Assembly (NCBI RefSeq): GCF_023100805.1
Contig: NZ_CP095855.1
Location: 7,915,001-7,979,000, forward strand
Length of the DNA: 64,000 nucleotides
Source of the DNA: Chitinophaga filiformis
GTDB lineage: Bacteria; Bacteroidota; Bacteroidia; Chitinophagales; Chitinophagaceae
Reading direction: 5' to 3'
Positions within the stretch are counted from its first letter, which is position 1; every line of letters starts with the position of its first letter. The translations under genes were made by a program, and so were the position numbers. This document shows, one piece after another, positions 17,150-25,434 of this stretch. Below the pieces are notes generated by a model. That model saw only the letters and a list, made by a program, of their open reading frames with translations, was not told the origin of the DNA and searched no databases.

Positions 17150-17165
17150 AGCTACATCAGTTATT

Positions 17166-18533
17166 TTATTCCTGCGGAAATTCCATTGTAAACTTGCTAC
17201 CCTTGCCTACAGCACTTTCTACTTTGATCTTACCCTTGTGGGCATCTACGATAGCTTTCACATAACTTAGTCCTAATCCGAACCCTTTCACATTATGCAC
17301 ATTACCTGTATGTGCACGATAGAATTTTTCAAAGATACGGGAAATCGTATCACGGCTCATACCGATACCATTGTCCGCAATAGTGATAACGAGGCTTTTG
17401 CGCGTGTTATATGTAGAGATCACCACTTCCAGGTGTTCTTTGGAATATTTGATAGCGTTATCGAGCAGGTTGAATATCACATTGGAGAAATGTACATCAT
17501 CAGCCATGATAATTGGATTTATGGCATCGAGACGAAGCTCTACCTGTCCCTGTTTAGAAGCCAGCTGCAGCTGCAGGTTTTCAACAGTATGAGAAATCAC
17601 TTCATGCACATCAGTGACCTGCAATTTTAAAGCGATCTCATTCTTCTCCAGCAGTGCAGATTGCAGAATGCTTTCCACCTGCTTATTCATGCGCTTGTTC
17701 TCTTCCTTGATGATGCCGGAGAAGTAACGGATCTTCTCTTTATTGTCCATGACCTTCTCGTTGCCGATCGCATCGATAGCAAGGGAAATAGTTGCCAAAG
17801 GTGTTTTCAGCTCATGCGTCATGTTATTGATGAAGTCAGATTTGATCTCGGAGATCTTTTTCTGGTTCAGCATTGTACGTATGGTGAGGATGAATGCCGT
17901 GATGATAACCGCGGTGAACAACAGGCCTCCGGCCATCATTCTGCCAAGAGACAATAACAGGAGCAGGTTATTTTTAGGCTGTACTACCAGCAATGTCTCA
18001 GTTTCACCGGTAGCGTACTCAAAACTATTCAGCAGGGGAATATACTGGAACAGGTAATCCATACTATCCCTTCCGGCGCTCTCCACCATTTGGGTGAAGC
18101 CGGGCGACTGCATTTTTACGCCGTTGCTGTTGCCAAAATGGCCTTTGCCAAGAATAGCGAATTCAAAAGTAGTATCCAGGTGTTCATTGCGAAGCCCGTT
18201 AGCTATCAGCTTCTGCACTTCGTCGATAGTAAAGCGGTCGCTGACATTGACATTCAGGTCGATAGTAGTGGTAATTTCGTACTTGTCAATAGCCAGACCT
18301 TTGTCGGCCGGCCTGACATTTGCCCCGTCCACTTTAAAGCGCATAGGAGGCGCTTTACGGGCAAGCATTTGTTCACGCACATTGTTCATTACGCCTACAG
18401 CTTTCTGTTCCATCTGCTCCCGGCGCACAATAGATGCGTTATATATCCAATTCACCTGTATCCAGATGATTCCCAATAATGACAGGGTAATTAACACCAC
18501 AATAATGGGAAATACTTTCTTCAATGGTACCAT
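17166..18533 (-). CDS. Membrane sensor histidine kinase, no adjacent response regulator
   Basis: 455 aa. TM helix at about 7-28, a periplasmic sensor region of ~165 residues with no recognised domain, second TM helix at about 196-219. HisKA follows with phosphoacceptor H240 in NNMTHELKTPL, and then HATPase_c: N box IFNLLDNAIKYS, G1 DNGIGM, F box IFEKFYR, G2 GFGLGLSY. All motifs are intact. It heads a minus-strand run with the ThiF-like and hydrolase genes, which are not signalling genes. The partner regulator is not adjacent; the RprY-like regulator at 528-1283 is a candidate. Confidence 0.93.
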   Translation of the reverse strand: MVPLKKVFPIIVVLITLSLLGIIWIQVNWIYNASIVRREQMEQKAVGVMNNVREQMLARKAPPMRFKVDGANVRPADKGLAIDKYEITTTIDLNVNVSDRFTIDEVQKLIANGLRNEHLDTTFEFAILGKGHFGNSNGVKMQSPGFTQMVESAGRDSMDYLFQYIPLLNSFEYATGETETLLVVQPKNNLLLLLSLGRMMAGGLLFTAVIITAFILTIRTMLNQKKISEIKSDFINNMTHELKTPLATISLAIDAIGNEKVMDNKEKIRYFSGIIKEENKRMNKQVESILQSALLEKNEIALKLQVTDVHEVISHTVENLQLQLASKQGQVELRLDAINPIIMADDVHFSNVIFNLLDNAIKYSKEHLEVVISTYNTRKSLVITIADNGIGMSRDTISRIFEKFYRAHTGNVHNVKGFGLGLSYVKAIVDAHKGKIKVESAVGKGSKFTMEFPQE

Positions 18534-18630
18534 GCTACTTCGATAGTAAGGCGCACAAGATACTCACAAACACTGAGGGTACCAGCACCGGAATTGTTAA
18601 AAATCATTATTTGCTATAGCAACGTTAATA

Positions 18631-18638
18631 CAAAATTA
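18631..18638 (-). promoter_or_regulatory. TAnnTTTG -7 element (TAATTTTG) for the histidine kinase
   Basis: Minus-strand match about 98 nt upstream of the kinase ATG. Confidence 0.4.
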
Positions 18639-18740
18639 ATCCGTCTAAACCTTTAACAGTATTCACTTTAGCAATAAAACATCACTTTAACGTAATTTTA
18701 ACTGGGAAATAATACTTGTTATTCCCTAATCTTCTGTACA

Positions 18741-18769
18741 TTTGCTTTATCAAACTGGTACTAAATTTG
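18741..18769 (+). promoter_or_regulatory. Two-part promoter TTTG-17-TAAATTTG
   Basis: -33 TTTG at 18741-18744 and -7 TAAATTTG at 18762-18769, spacing 17 nt. No open reading frame of useful size follows before the terminator at 18867, so it probably drives a small RNA. Confidence 0.55.
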
Positions 18770-18775
18770 ATGTAC

Positions 18776-18897
18776 TGGTTATACAAACTAGCAAATTTTA
18801 AATTTCTACATACATCGACATGGATTCGTTTCCATAAGCGATTTAGATTTTGGTTGATAAAATGGTAAGGAGGCTTTCTAGCCTCCTTTTACTTTTT
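18776..18897 (+). ncRNA. Candidate small RNA, about 120 nt
   Basis: This interval is bounded by a good two-part promoter (18741-18769) and a perfect intrinsic terminator (18867-18897). It contains a 5-bp hairpin ATGGA/TCCAT (18821-18836). The only ATG reading frame inside is five codons long (MDSFP). No match to tmRNA, SRP RNA, RNase P RNA or a riboswitch is evident by eye. It lies between the divergently placed histidine kinase and yqgE, in the direction of yqgE but ending about 170 nt before it. Confidence 0.4.
18867..18897 (+). terminator. Intrinsic terminator of the candidate small RNA
   Basis: Perfect 9-bp stem AAGGAGGCT / AGCCTCCTT with loop TTCT, followed by TTACTTTTTT. Confidence 0.8.
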
Positions 18898-19035
18898 TAC
18901 CTGGGTTGTATGTTCAAATCCCTCTCTCATCACAAACTTTAAAGCCTGCTCCTTAATTTCCCCTATCCCTGAAATAATACATGATTCTGGCAAGTAAATC
19001 TGGAATAAATACTATTATACTTGCTTTCAATTAGT

Positions 19036-19043
19036 TAAATTTG
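19036..19043 (+). promoter_or_regulatory. TAnnTTTG -7 element (TAAATTTG) for yqgE
   Basis: It lies 24 nt upstream of the ATG at 19068 and overlaps an upstream in-frame TTG, arguing against that TTG as start. Confidence 0.5.
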
Positions 19044-19067
19044 GTTAGTGATAAAATTGTTTGTGTT

Positions 19068-19622
19068 ATGGTTTCTTTATCGCCTGGAATGCTGCTGATA
19101 GCTGACCCTTTCCTGAAAGATCAGAACTTTGCGCGCACAGTAGTATTACTGTGTGAACATCAGGAGAACAAAGGAAGTTTTGGCTTTGTGATCAACAAGT
19201 TGTTTGACCAGCACTTAAGTGACCTTGTACCTGAAGTACTTGTAAATGATATCAAGATCTACTACGGAGGTCCGGTACAGATAGATACCATTCATTTCAT
19301 ACATCAACAGCCGGAGCTGATCAGGGGAGGCTTTGAGATCCGGCAGGGGGTATATTGGGGAGGAGAGTTCGATCAGGTAGTATCATTGATCAATAGTGGT
19401 CGTTTAGACCTCAACAAAATCAAATTCTTTATTGGTTATTCGGGTTGGAGCGGCGGACAGCTTGAAAATGAGCTCAATGAGAAATCATGGATACTGTCAG
19501 AGAGCAATGTGCCGCTTGTATTTGAGGAAAAAGAGCAGAATATATGGCCGCAGGCATTAAAGAACCTGGGCAGCAACTTTGCCATCATGGCCAATTTCCC
19601 GATAGATCCCCTGTTAAACTAA
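19068..19622 (+). CDS. yqgE: YqgE/AlgH family protein
   Basis: 184 aa from the ATG at 19068 (MVSLSPGMLLIADPFL). A TTG nine codons upstream overlaps the promoter and is not used here. Family marks: GMLLIADPFLKDQNFARTVVLLCEH, GSFGFVINK, YYGGPV, FIGYSGWSGGQLENEL and SWIL. It is a soluble protein of the DUF179 fold, function not firmly known; gammaproteobacterial AlgH has been linked to stress and alginate regulation. It stands alone. Confidence 0.93.
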   Translation: MVSLSPGMLLIADPFLKDQNFARTVVLLCEHQENKGSFGFVINKLFDQHLSDLVPEVLVNDIKIYYGGPVQIDTIHFIHQQPELIRGGFEIRQGVYWGGEFDQVVSLINSGRLDLNKIKFFIGYSGWSGGQLENELNEKSWILSESNVPLVFEEKEQNIWPQALKNLGSNFAIMANFPIDPLLN

Positions 19623-20200
19623 CGTATATGCCATTCCGTATACCGGTAAGCCGGTTGTAATGCCACTTGTGGAAAAAAATTTCAAAAAATTATTATATGC
19701 CTACACTTTGAAGCCCAATGATTAACGTCGTTGGGAACATTACCATTGTACCCAGGCCCCGTTTCACACGAGGATATTTAAAAAAAATCAAATATCTTGC
19801 TTAGGCAAAAAAGTAATGTAGTCAGAGCATTCTATTGTTTGTAAACCTGCTATAGGACACCGAAGGGAAGGGAACTAATATATACCGAAACGAATATAAT
19901 ACCTATGAAGGACAAACCAGATCACGTTTACACCTTCCTGGATTTATAATAAAAAACTGAACAATTGACATAAGTAATTGCAACCCTTTTTTTAATGGGT
20001 TACAAACTTTGTTTTAAACGGTTTAAGCCATAAAATCATTCAAGAGACATAAGATATTCATTTTCATAGGAACAGGCCCTAGTGCCGCTGCAGGACTCGT
20101 TTTCTGCGCAGCCTGGACCTGATTTGTGCAACGCCCTGGCCAGTAGTCTTACTGCGCTTTTTAACAGGGTTATTTATTAATTAGATTGGAATAGTTAGGA
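19623..20200. other. Non-coding stretch after yqgE, no gene recognised
   Basis: No plausible reading frame. Visible structure: a 5-bp hairpin ACCGG/CCGGT near 19643; AACCC/GGGTT around a T-run near 19982; and an extended hairpin with GCGCAG (20106-20111) pairing with CTGCGC (20152-20157), internal CTGG/CCAG, followed by TTTTT. The last looks like a plus-strand terminator and could end an unrecognised RNA, but no clear TAnnTTTG promoter precedes it. No match to tmRNA, SRP RNA or RNase P RNA by eye. Confidence 0.4.
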
Positions 20201-20201
20201 C

Positions 20202-20242
20202 AAAAAGAAAGGCCGGGTAATCCTACCCGGCCTATTTCTTTC
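20202..20242 (-). terminator. Intrinsic terminator of atpDC
   Basis: Perfect stem GGCCGGGTA (20211-20219) / TACCCGGCC (20224-20232), loop ATCC, with flanking AAAAAGAAA / TTTCTTT that give a U-tract on the minus strand. Confidence 0.85.
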
Positions 20243-20250
20243 TGATCAGT

Positions 20251-20292
20251 GATCAGGAATTATCGTCAAAATGCTTGCGTTAATTCCTGATC
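20251..20292 (-). terminator. Upstream hairpin between atpC and its terminator
   Basis: Perfect 12-bp inverted repeat GATCAGGAATTA (20251-20262) / TAATTCCTGATC (20281-20292), 18-nt loop, starting 26 bp after the atpC stop. It has no strong U-tract of its own. Together with the next hairpin it makes a tandem 3' end structure and may serve as an RNA stabiliser. Confidence 0.6.
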
Positions 20293-20317
20293 TTTTGATG
20301 TCTGACCATTCAACTAT

Positions 20318-20569
20318 TTACTTCACTTCTGCACCTTCTACAAGCACAGTAGCTTTATTTCTGTATACTTCTACAAAACCTCCTTCTATGTTATAGAATT
20401 CGCTCTGTGACTTATCTTTCAGCACCTTCATCCTGCCTTTGCCCAGGGCAGCGATCAACGGAGCGTGCCTGTCCAGCACTTCGAAGAGACCGTCAATGCC
20501 TGGCAGCTGTACACCATACACTTCGCCGGAATACAGTTTTCTTTCAGGTGTTAATACTTCTAATAACAT
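20318..20569 (-). CDS. atpC: F-type ATP synthase epsilon subunit (N-terminal beta-barrel domain only)
   Basis: 83 aa, matching the short Bacteroidota version with only the beta-sandwich (LLEVLTPERKLYSGEVYGVQLPGIDGLFEVLDRHAPLI) and no C-terminal helical hairpin. It is part of the F1 central stalk. Starting 24 bp after the atpD stop, it is in the same operon. The missing helical domain implies that the inhibitory conformational switch seen in longer epsilon subunits is absent. Confidence 0.94.
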   Translation of the reverse strand: MLLEVLTPERKLYSGEVYGVQLPGIDGLFEVLDRHAPLIAALGKGRMKVLKDKSQSEFYNIEGGFVEVYRNKATVLVEGAEVK

Positions 20570-20593
20570 ATTAAAAGTTAAGGGTGAAAAATA

Positions 20594-22096
20594 TTAGTTC
20601 TTAGCTGCTTCCAGCAGTTTCTTACCTTTCTCGATAGCTGCGTCGATGTTACCTACCAGGTTGAATGCTGCTTCAGGATACTCATCTACTTCACCATCCA
20701 TGATCATGTTGAAACCACGGATTGTTTCTTCGATCGGTACCAGTACACCCTTCAGACCAGTGAACTGTTCCGCTACGTGGAAAGGCTGAGACAGGAAACG
20801 CTGTACACGACGTGCACGGGATACTGTCAGTTTATCTTCATCGCTCAATTCATCCATACCGAGGATGGCGATAATGTCCTGCAGTTCTTTATATCGCTGA
20901 AGGATCATTTTCACTCTCTGTGCACAGTTATAGTGAGCTTCTCCAACGATAGCCGGGCTAAGGATACGGGAAGTTGAATCCAGCGGGCTCACGGCAGGAT
21001 AGATACCTAAGTCGGAAATCTTACGATCCAATACGGTGGTAGCATCCAGGTGGGCGAATGTAGTAGCCGGAGCAGGGTCAGTCAAGTCATCCGCAGGTAC
21101 ATAAACAGCCTGTACGGAAGTGATGGAACCATTCTTGGTAGAAGTGATACGCTCCTGCATCAGACCCATTTCAGTTGCCAGCGTAGGCTGGTAACCCACC
21201 GCAGAAGGCATACGACCTAACAGCGCGGATACTTCAGAACCTGCCTGAGTAAAACGGAAGATGTTATCAACGAAGAAGAGGATATCTTTACCGCCACCTG
21301 CAGTACCATCTCCATCACGGAAATATTCTGCCATGGTCAGACCAGATAATGCCACACGTGCACGTGCTCCCGGTGGTTCGTTCATCTGACCGAAGATGAA
21401 GGTAGCCTGTGATTTCTTCAGTTCTTCCTTGTCTACTGCAGCGAGATCCCATCCGCCATGTTCCATGGACTCCAGGAATTTCCCGCCATATTTTACGATA
21501 CCTGCTTCAATCATTTCACGCATCAGGTCATTACCTTCACGTGTACGCTCTCCTACGCCTGCGAATACGGACAGACCTTCGTAACCTTTCGCGATATTGT
21601 TGATCAGTTCCTGGATCAGTACGGTTTTACCCACACCTGCACCACCAAACAGACCAATTTTACCACCCTTTGCATAAGGCTCGATCAGGTCGATCACTTT
21701 AATACCGGTGAACAGTACTTCAGTATCTGTTGCCAGATCTTCGAATTTAGGCGGCTTACGGTGAATAGGATAACCATTGCTGCTGTCAACATCACCCAAG
21801 CCATCAATAGCCTCACCTACCACGTTGAACAAGCGACCTTTGATGCCATCGCCCACTGGCATTTTAATGGGAGTACCCTTGTCGATAACAGCCATACCCC
21901 TCACAAAACCGTCTGTAGAGTCCATTGCCACGCAACGAACGCTGTCTTCACCAAGATGCTGCTGTACTTCCAGCACTACCTTCTGACCATTTTCGCGGGT
22001 AATTTCCAGTGCGTTGTAGATTTCGGGCAACTTTCCATCAAAGTGGACGTCAACCACGGGACCGATAATTTGCTTGATCTTACCTGTGTTAGGCAT
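20594..22096 (-). CDS. atpD: F-type ATP synthase beta subunit
   Basis: 500 aa. Walker A GGAGVGKT at 151-158, GERTREGNDL, ALSGLTMAEYFRD, LFFVDNIFRFTQAGSEVSALLGRMPSAVGYQPTLA. Catalytic F1 subunit that forms ATP at the inner membrane. In this window it is accompanied only by atpC; the other atp genes are not here, consistent with the split arrangement of many Bacteroidota. Promoter TACCTTTG lies about 53 nt upstream. Confidence 0.98.
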   Translation of the reverse strand: MPNTGKIKQIIGPVVDVHFDGKLPEIYNALEITRENGQKVVLEVQQHLGEDSVRCVAMDSTDGFVRGMAVIDKGTPIKMPVGDGIKGRLFNVVGEAIDGLGDVDSSNGYPIHRKPPKFEDLATDTEVLFTGIKVIDLIEPYAKGGKIGLFGGAGVGKTVLIQELINNIAKGYEGLSVFAGVGERTREGNDLMREMIEAGIVKYGGKFLESMEHGGWDLAAVDKEELKKSQATFIFGQMNEPPGARARVALSGLTMAEYFRDGDGTAGGGKDILFFVDNIFRFTQAGSEVSALLGRMPSAVGYQPTLATEMGLMQERITSTKNGSITSVQAVYVPADDLTDPAPATTFAHLDATTVLDRKISDLGIYPAVSPLDSTSRILSPAIVGEAHYNCAQRVKMILQRYKELQDIIAILGMDELSDEDKLTVSRARRVQRFLSQPFHVAEQFTGLKGVLVPIEETIRGFNMIMDGEVDEYPEAAFNLVGNIDAAIEKGKKLLEAAKN

Positions 22097-22148
22097 ATTT
22101 TTAAGAGGTTTATAAATGCTTAAAATGAGCGGTTTATTAAATTTGGCG

Positions 22149-22156
22149 CAAAGGTA
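22149..22156 (-). promoter_or_regulatory. TAnnTTTG -7 element (TACCTTTG) for atpDC
   Basis: Minus-strand match about 53 nt upstream of the atpD ATG. Confidence 0.55.
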
Positions 22157-22159
22157 ATT

Positions 22160-22724
22160 GTTAATAGGGGAAATTCAAAAAATAGTAAAGCATCCCATGG
22201 ACGATTGCCCATCGAACTTAATTATCAATTGTAAGTCAATTAGTTCTTAATGTATCAGGCGAAGAATGTGAAACGCAAGATAGCGTTTTTACCTTATACA
22301 AGTTGCCTCCTTCTGAATAGATAATCTTTTTTTATTATAAGCAATTCCTGATATTAGAAATAGTCATCAATCGTTAGTACTCCGCGCTTTCAGCACTTTC
22401 GCTGTCTAACATTTTTTTAACGCTTTTTGTGAATATTTTGCTAAAAAGCTGCGCTACCAAACTGAGCAAACCCGCTATGGCAGACAGTTTAAAGAATCAG
22501 GCATAGATATTGATTTATTTGAGTCAAGCTAATATCTGACACCGTTCCATCAACTTAAAGAGATGCTCAGGCCAGCTTTCAGCTGTAACAATTGATCAAC
22601 TGTTAATATACCACGCATTCGTTCACAATTAAAATTTATAGCCTTCGTGTAGAACTAAATCGCTATACAGATCTTGTTTTGGAACAAATTATAAGTTGCC
22701 ACACCCTTTTTAAAACAATCAGAT
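22160..22724. other. Non-coding stretch between divergent atpD and the DUF6600 gene
   Basis: About 560 bp, AT-rich, with no plausible reading frame and no strong terminator or known RNA seen. It must hold the promoter of the DUF6600 gene, but I find no exact TAnnTTTG near that ATG. TATAGCCTTCG at about 22640 is only a weak candidate. Confidence 0.4.
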
Positions 22725-24104
22725 ATGAAAAACATAAAACAATATATAACGCTCTCTGTAATTGCTGTTTCGATGGCTGTGACTGGTGTTTCCTGCGCCA
22801 CCACCATGCCGCCACAGCAGGCACAGGTTTCTATATCAGGCTTCTATGATGCCTTAAGTCCTTACGGTCGCTGGACTACCTATGGTAGTTACGGACAGGT
22901 ATGGATACCTAACGCCGGACCCGACTTCATGCCCTACTCCACCGCTGGTCACTGGGTGTATACCGACTATGGATGGACATGGATGTCGGACTATGACTGG
23001 GGATGGGCTCCTTTCCATTATGGACGCTGGACATTCGATGATGCTTATGGCTGGATGTGGATACCGGGTACCGAATGGGGACCGGCATGGGTAAGCTGGA
23101 GGAACAGCCCTGATTATTACGGATGGGCACCTTTAGGCCCGGGTATGACCATAGGCGTAAGTTTTAATATCCCTGTGGGATATTGGTCTTTCGTGCCTTG
23201 TCAGTACATCACCAGTCCTTATGTAAACAGGTACTATGTGGATAGAGGCAGACGCGTGAATATTTATAATAATACTACCATCATCAACAATACTACTATC
23301 ATTAACAATCGCACATATTATCGTGGTCCTGCCACCCGTGATGTTGAACGTTATACCCGTAACGAGATCCGTCCGGTACGTGTGGTTAGCGACAACCGTC
23401 CCGGCCGTGCTACTGTAGATCGTGGTGAAGTAAGGATGTACCGCCCGCAGCCGGCTGCGTTGCGTCAGCCAAGCCGTTCAGGTGCATTTACCAATGGCCG
23501 CGACAACAATGACCGGAGTGGTTTTGACAGGCCTTCAACTCCTGGCAGAACAGTACGTGTGGACCGGAACAATGATGGTCGTCCGGATAACATTCCAGAC
23601 AGGAACAACGATGGCCGTCCTGATTATAATCAGCCCGGCAGAACGATAGACAGGAATAATATTAATCGTCCGGATGTACCCAACAACAATGCTCCCGGCA
23701 GAACAATTGAAAGTCGCCCGATGCGGCCGGAGTTTGACAGGCACGACGACAATCGTCCGTCTGCACCGGTTAACAGGCCTACGCCTGCTCCATCTGCCAA
23801 TCCGGCCAACAATTACAGTCCGAGGCCTGATCGTTTCAACAGGCCAGAGTCCCGTCCAATGACGCCGACTCCGGCTCCCGGCCCAGCTGTAAGACCGGCC
23901 CAGCCGCAAATGCAGCGTCCGCAGCCGCAGGAACAGCCACGTCAGCCGATGCCACAACCTCGTCAGGAAATGCAGCCGCAGCCTCGTCCGCAAATGCAGG
24001 CGCAACCAAGGCCGCAGATGCAAGCACAACCAAGGCCACAGGCTCCTGAGCGTTCAGCAATGCCTTCACGTGGTGGTGAGCGGGCTAACAGGGGCGGCAA
24101 CTGA
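22725..24104 (+). CDS. DUF6600-type lipoprotein with disordered Arg/Pro/Gln-rich tail
   Basis: 459 aa. Lipoprotein signal with lipobox GVSC (Cys at about 24). Residues 35-150 contain repeated aromatic units of the DUF6600 type (FYDALSPYGRWTTYG; WAPFHYGRWTFDDAYGWMWIPG; WGPAWVSWR; YYGWAPLGPG). An Asn/Thr-rich segment follows, then a long low-complexity tail of Arg, Asn, Asp, Pro and Gln. The tail holds two DxNxDGxxD sequences (DRNNDGRPD twice), which match calcium-loop spacing of dockerin or TSP3 repeats, and ends in three QPRPQM-type repeats. Function unknown; probably an outer-membrane or periplasmic lipoprotein. The gene ends 4 bp from the convergent acetyltransferase stop. Confidence 0.85.
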   Translation: MKNIKQYITLSVIAVSMAVTGVSCATTMPPQQAQVSISGFYDALSPYGRWTTYGSYGQVWIPNAGPDFMPYSTAGHWVYTDYGWTWMSDYDWGWAPFHYGRWTFDDAYGWMWIPGTEWGPAWVSWRNSPDYYGWAPLGPGMTIGVSFNIPVGYWSFVPCQYITSPYVNRYYVDRGRRVNIYNNTTIINNTTIINNRTYYRGPATRDVERYTRNEIRPVRVVSDNRPGRATVDRGEVRMYRPQPAALRQPSRSGAFTNGRDNNDRSGFDRPSTPGRTVRVDRNNDGRPDNIPDRNNDGRPDYNQPGRTIDRNNINRPDVPNNNAPGRTIESRPMRPEFDRHDDNRPSAPVNRPTPAPSANPANNYSPRPDRFNRPESRPMTPTPAPGPAVRPAQPQMQRPQPQEQPRQPMPQPRQEMQPQPRPQMQAQPRPQMQAQPRPQAPERSAMPSRGGERANRGGN

Positions 24105-24108
24105 TCAA

Positions 24109-24633
24109 TCACAGGCAGCCATAAACCTCAAGATAGATTTCACTATTGATTTTTGTAAAGGTATGCTCCTCCGGGGGCATACCTTTCTGCATCAGGAGCA
24201 TCGGGAGAGGTGTTCCTCCCGCCTGGTACGGCGGCTGCAGATAGGGGAATGCATATGTTTTGAACCCAAGCCCTTCATAAAACCGGATACGCCTGATGGC
24301 ATCATCAGAATGCGGTGGTTCTACTTCCAGCACCATATGGGGATGTTCCTGTTCCAGGAGCCGTATTACACCGCTGCCTATTCCACTGCCACGTTGTTCG
24401 GGTGAGATGGCGAAATGTTCAATAAACACAAAGTCTGTCAGCTCCCAGTAGAATACAAAACCTGCGAATACATCGTTATTTTCCAATATTGCCAGCCGTA
24501 AAGCGCCGTTGTTCAGTAACTCCTGCTGCGCGGTTAAATTCCGTCTTTCTTCAGGTGGGAATGCCTGTTCGTACAATGCTGCAACATACCCGGGAATGGT
24601 TACCGGTGATTTCAAATTCTGAATTGTTAACAT
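24109..24633 (-). CDS. GNAT family N-acetyltransferase
   Basis: 174 aa. The central GNAT core is IEHFAISPEQRGSGIGSGVIRLLEQ, with the acetyl-CoA loop (Q/R-x-x-G-x-G/A) as QRGSGIG, followed by LEVEPPHSDDAIRRIRFYEGLGF, the usual strand-5/helix-4 region. Acceptor substrate unknown. It has its own near-leaderless promoter and is convergent with the DUF6600 gene with almost no gap. Confidence 0.88.
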   Translation of the reverse strand: MLTIQNLKSPVTIPGYVAALYEQAFPPEERRNLTAQQELLNNGALRLAILENNDVFAGFVFYWELTDFVFIEHFAISPEQRGSGIGSGVIRLLEQEHPHMVLEVEPPHSDDAIRRIRFYEGLGFKTYAFPYLQPPYQAGGTPLPMLLMQKGMPPEEHTFTKINSEIYLEVYGCL

Positions 24634-24638
24634 CAGGG

Positions 24639-24646
24639 CAAAGATA
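24639..24646 (-). promoter_or_regulatory. TAnnTTTG -7 element (TATCTTTG) for the GNAT gene
   Basis: Minus-strand match 5 nt before the ATG at 24633, implying a leaderless or nearly leaderless mRNA. Confidence 0.55.
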
Positions 24647-24834
24647 ATTTAAGTAATCCGCTAGCAGGCTGACGCAGATCAGTGCGGTTGCCTGTTTTAT
24701 ATCAGGTGCTATGCATGTCCTGTAGTGATCTTAAGCGGACATACCTGCAGGCCTTGCTATTGCCCAAAAGCAACTTGTCCGGCATAACAGCAGGCTGTTG
24801 TTTCGTCTTTTTGCTTACTACAACTCATTTTCAA

Positions 24835-24948
24835 TCCATATAGAAGCCATATATAACCCATATATAACCCATACTTCTTAGATATGGGTTAAATATGGGT
24901 TATATATGGGTTATATATGGCTTATATATGGGTTATATATGGGTTATC
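24835..24948. repeat. 11-bp tandem array with an inverted copy
   Basis: On the right (24883-24948) are six copies of the unit TATGGGTTATA, one with AAA at its end and one with GGC. On the left (24835-24873), separated by 9 nt, are about three and a half copies in inverted orientation, again with one GGC variant in third place from the centre. The whole can fold into a long hairpin or cruciform. The 11-bp period is about one helical turn. It lies in a gene-free gap. Confidence 0.85.
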
Positions 24949-25194
24949 TCCGAAAACACGCTATAGCACGAGCTTTACAAGAATTATTTGAAATAACTAC
25001 TTTGTAAGTGTCTGATAACAAATATGATTCGGTTTAATTACAATTCATATGGGAGGTTTTCGGTAGGATAAAACGTGCATTTCGGGACAAATACAATCTG
25101 GAACAAGATCGCCCAAACGGGAAGGAAACATGATCAACAAACCTGAACAATAAAGACAATTATCATTAAAAGAGCAGTAGGAGCAAACACAGTC

Positions 25195-25400
25195 AGGCAG
25201 GTAGCCGCCAGAAAGCAGCTGCGAGCCAGATGGAGCCAGCGGGCATTAGCCCTTGGAGAGCCCTTATACGATTGATGGGAGTTAAATAGAAATTACAAAG
25301 CCCACACGATTGATAATGCTTAATATTTAGTGCTCGTAAAGGGGTACAGCCCGCTGGCCCATACTGGCATCGCAGCAGTATCAACAGCCCTGGAAAAAGG
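25195..25400. repeat. Large imperfect inverted repeat, possible non-autonomous element or structured RNA
   Basis: Arms at 25218-25244 and 25349-25376 are near-identical when one is reverse-complemented. They include a perfect 10-bp core GCCAGCGGGC (25235-25244) / GCCCGCTGGC (25349-25358) and outer blocks GCTGCGA / TCGCAGC. Weaker similarity continues inwards (GGGCATTAGCCCTT against GGGCTGTACCCCTT) and outwards. The centre carries a direct repeat ACGATTGAT at 25268 and 25306. No transposase is present. A minus-strand 85-residue reading frame over it (25193-25450) has no recognisable domain and is considered chance. Confidence 0.6.
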
Positions 25401-25434
25401 TGGCTTACAAAGCAACTGATTCGTCTAACAGCCA

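Noticed and set aside
20041..20162. tmRNA, SRP RNA or RNase P RNA in the yqgE-atpC gap
   Set aside because: None of the conserved core sequences of these RNAs is visible; only a terminator-like hairpin.
24835..24948. CRISPR array
   Set aside because: Repeats are contiguous 11-mers without spacers and no cas genes are present.
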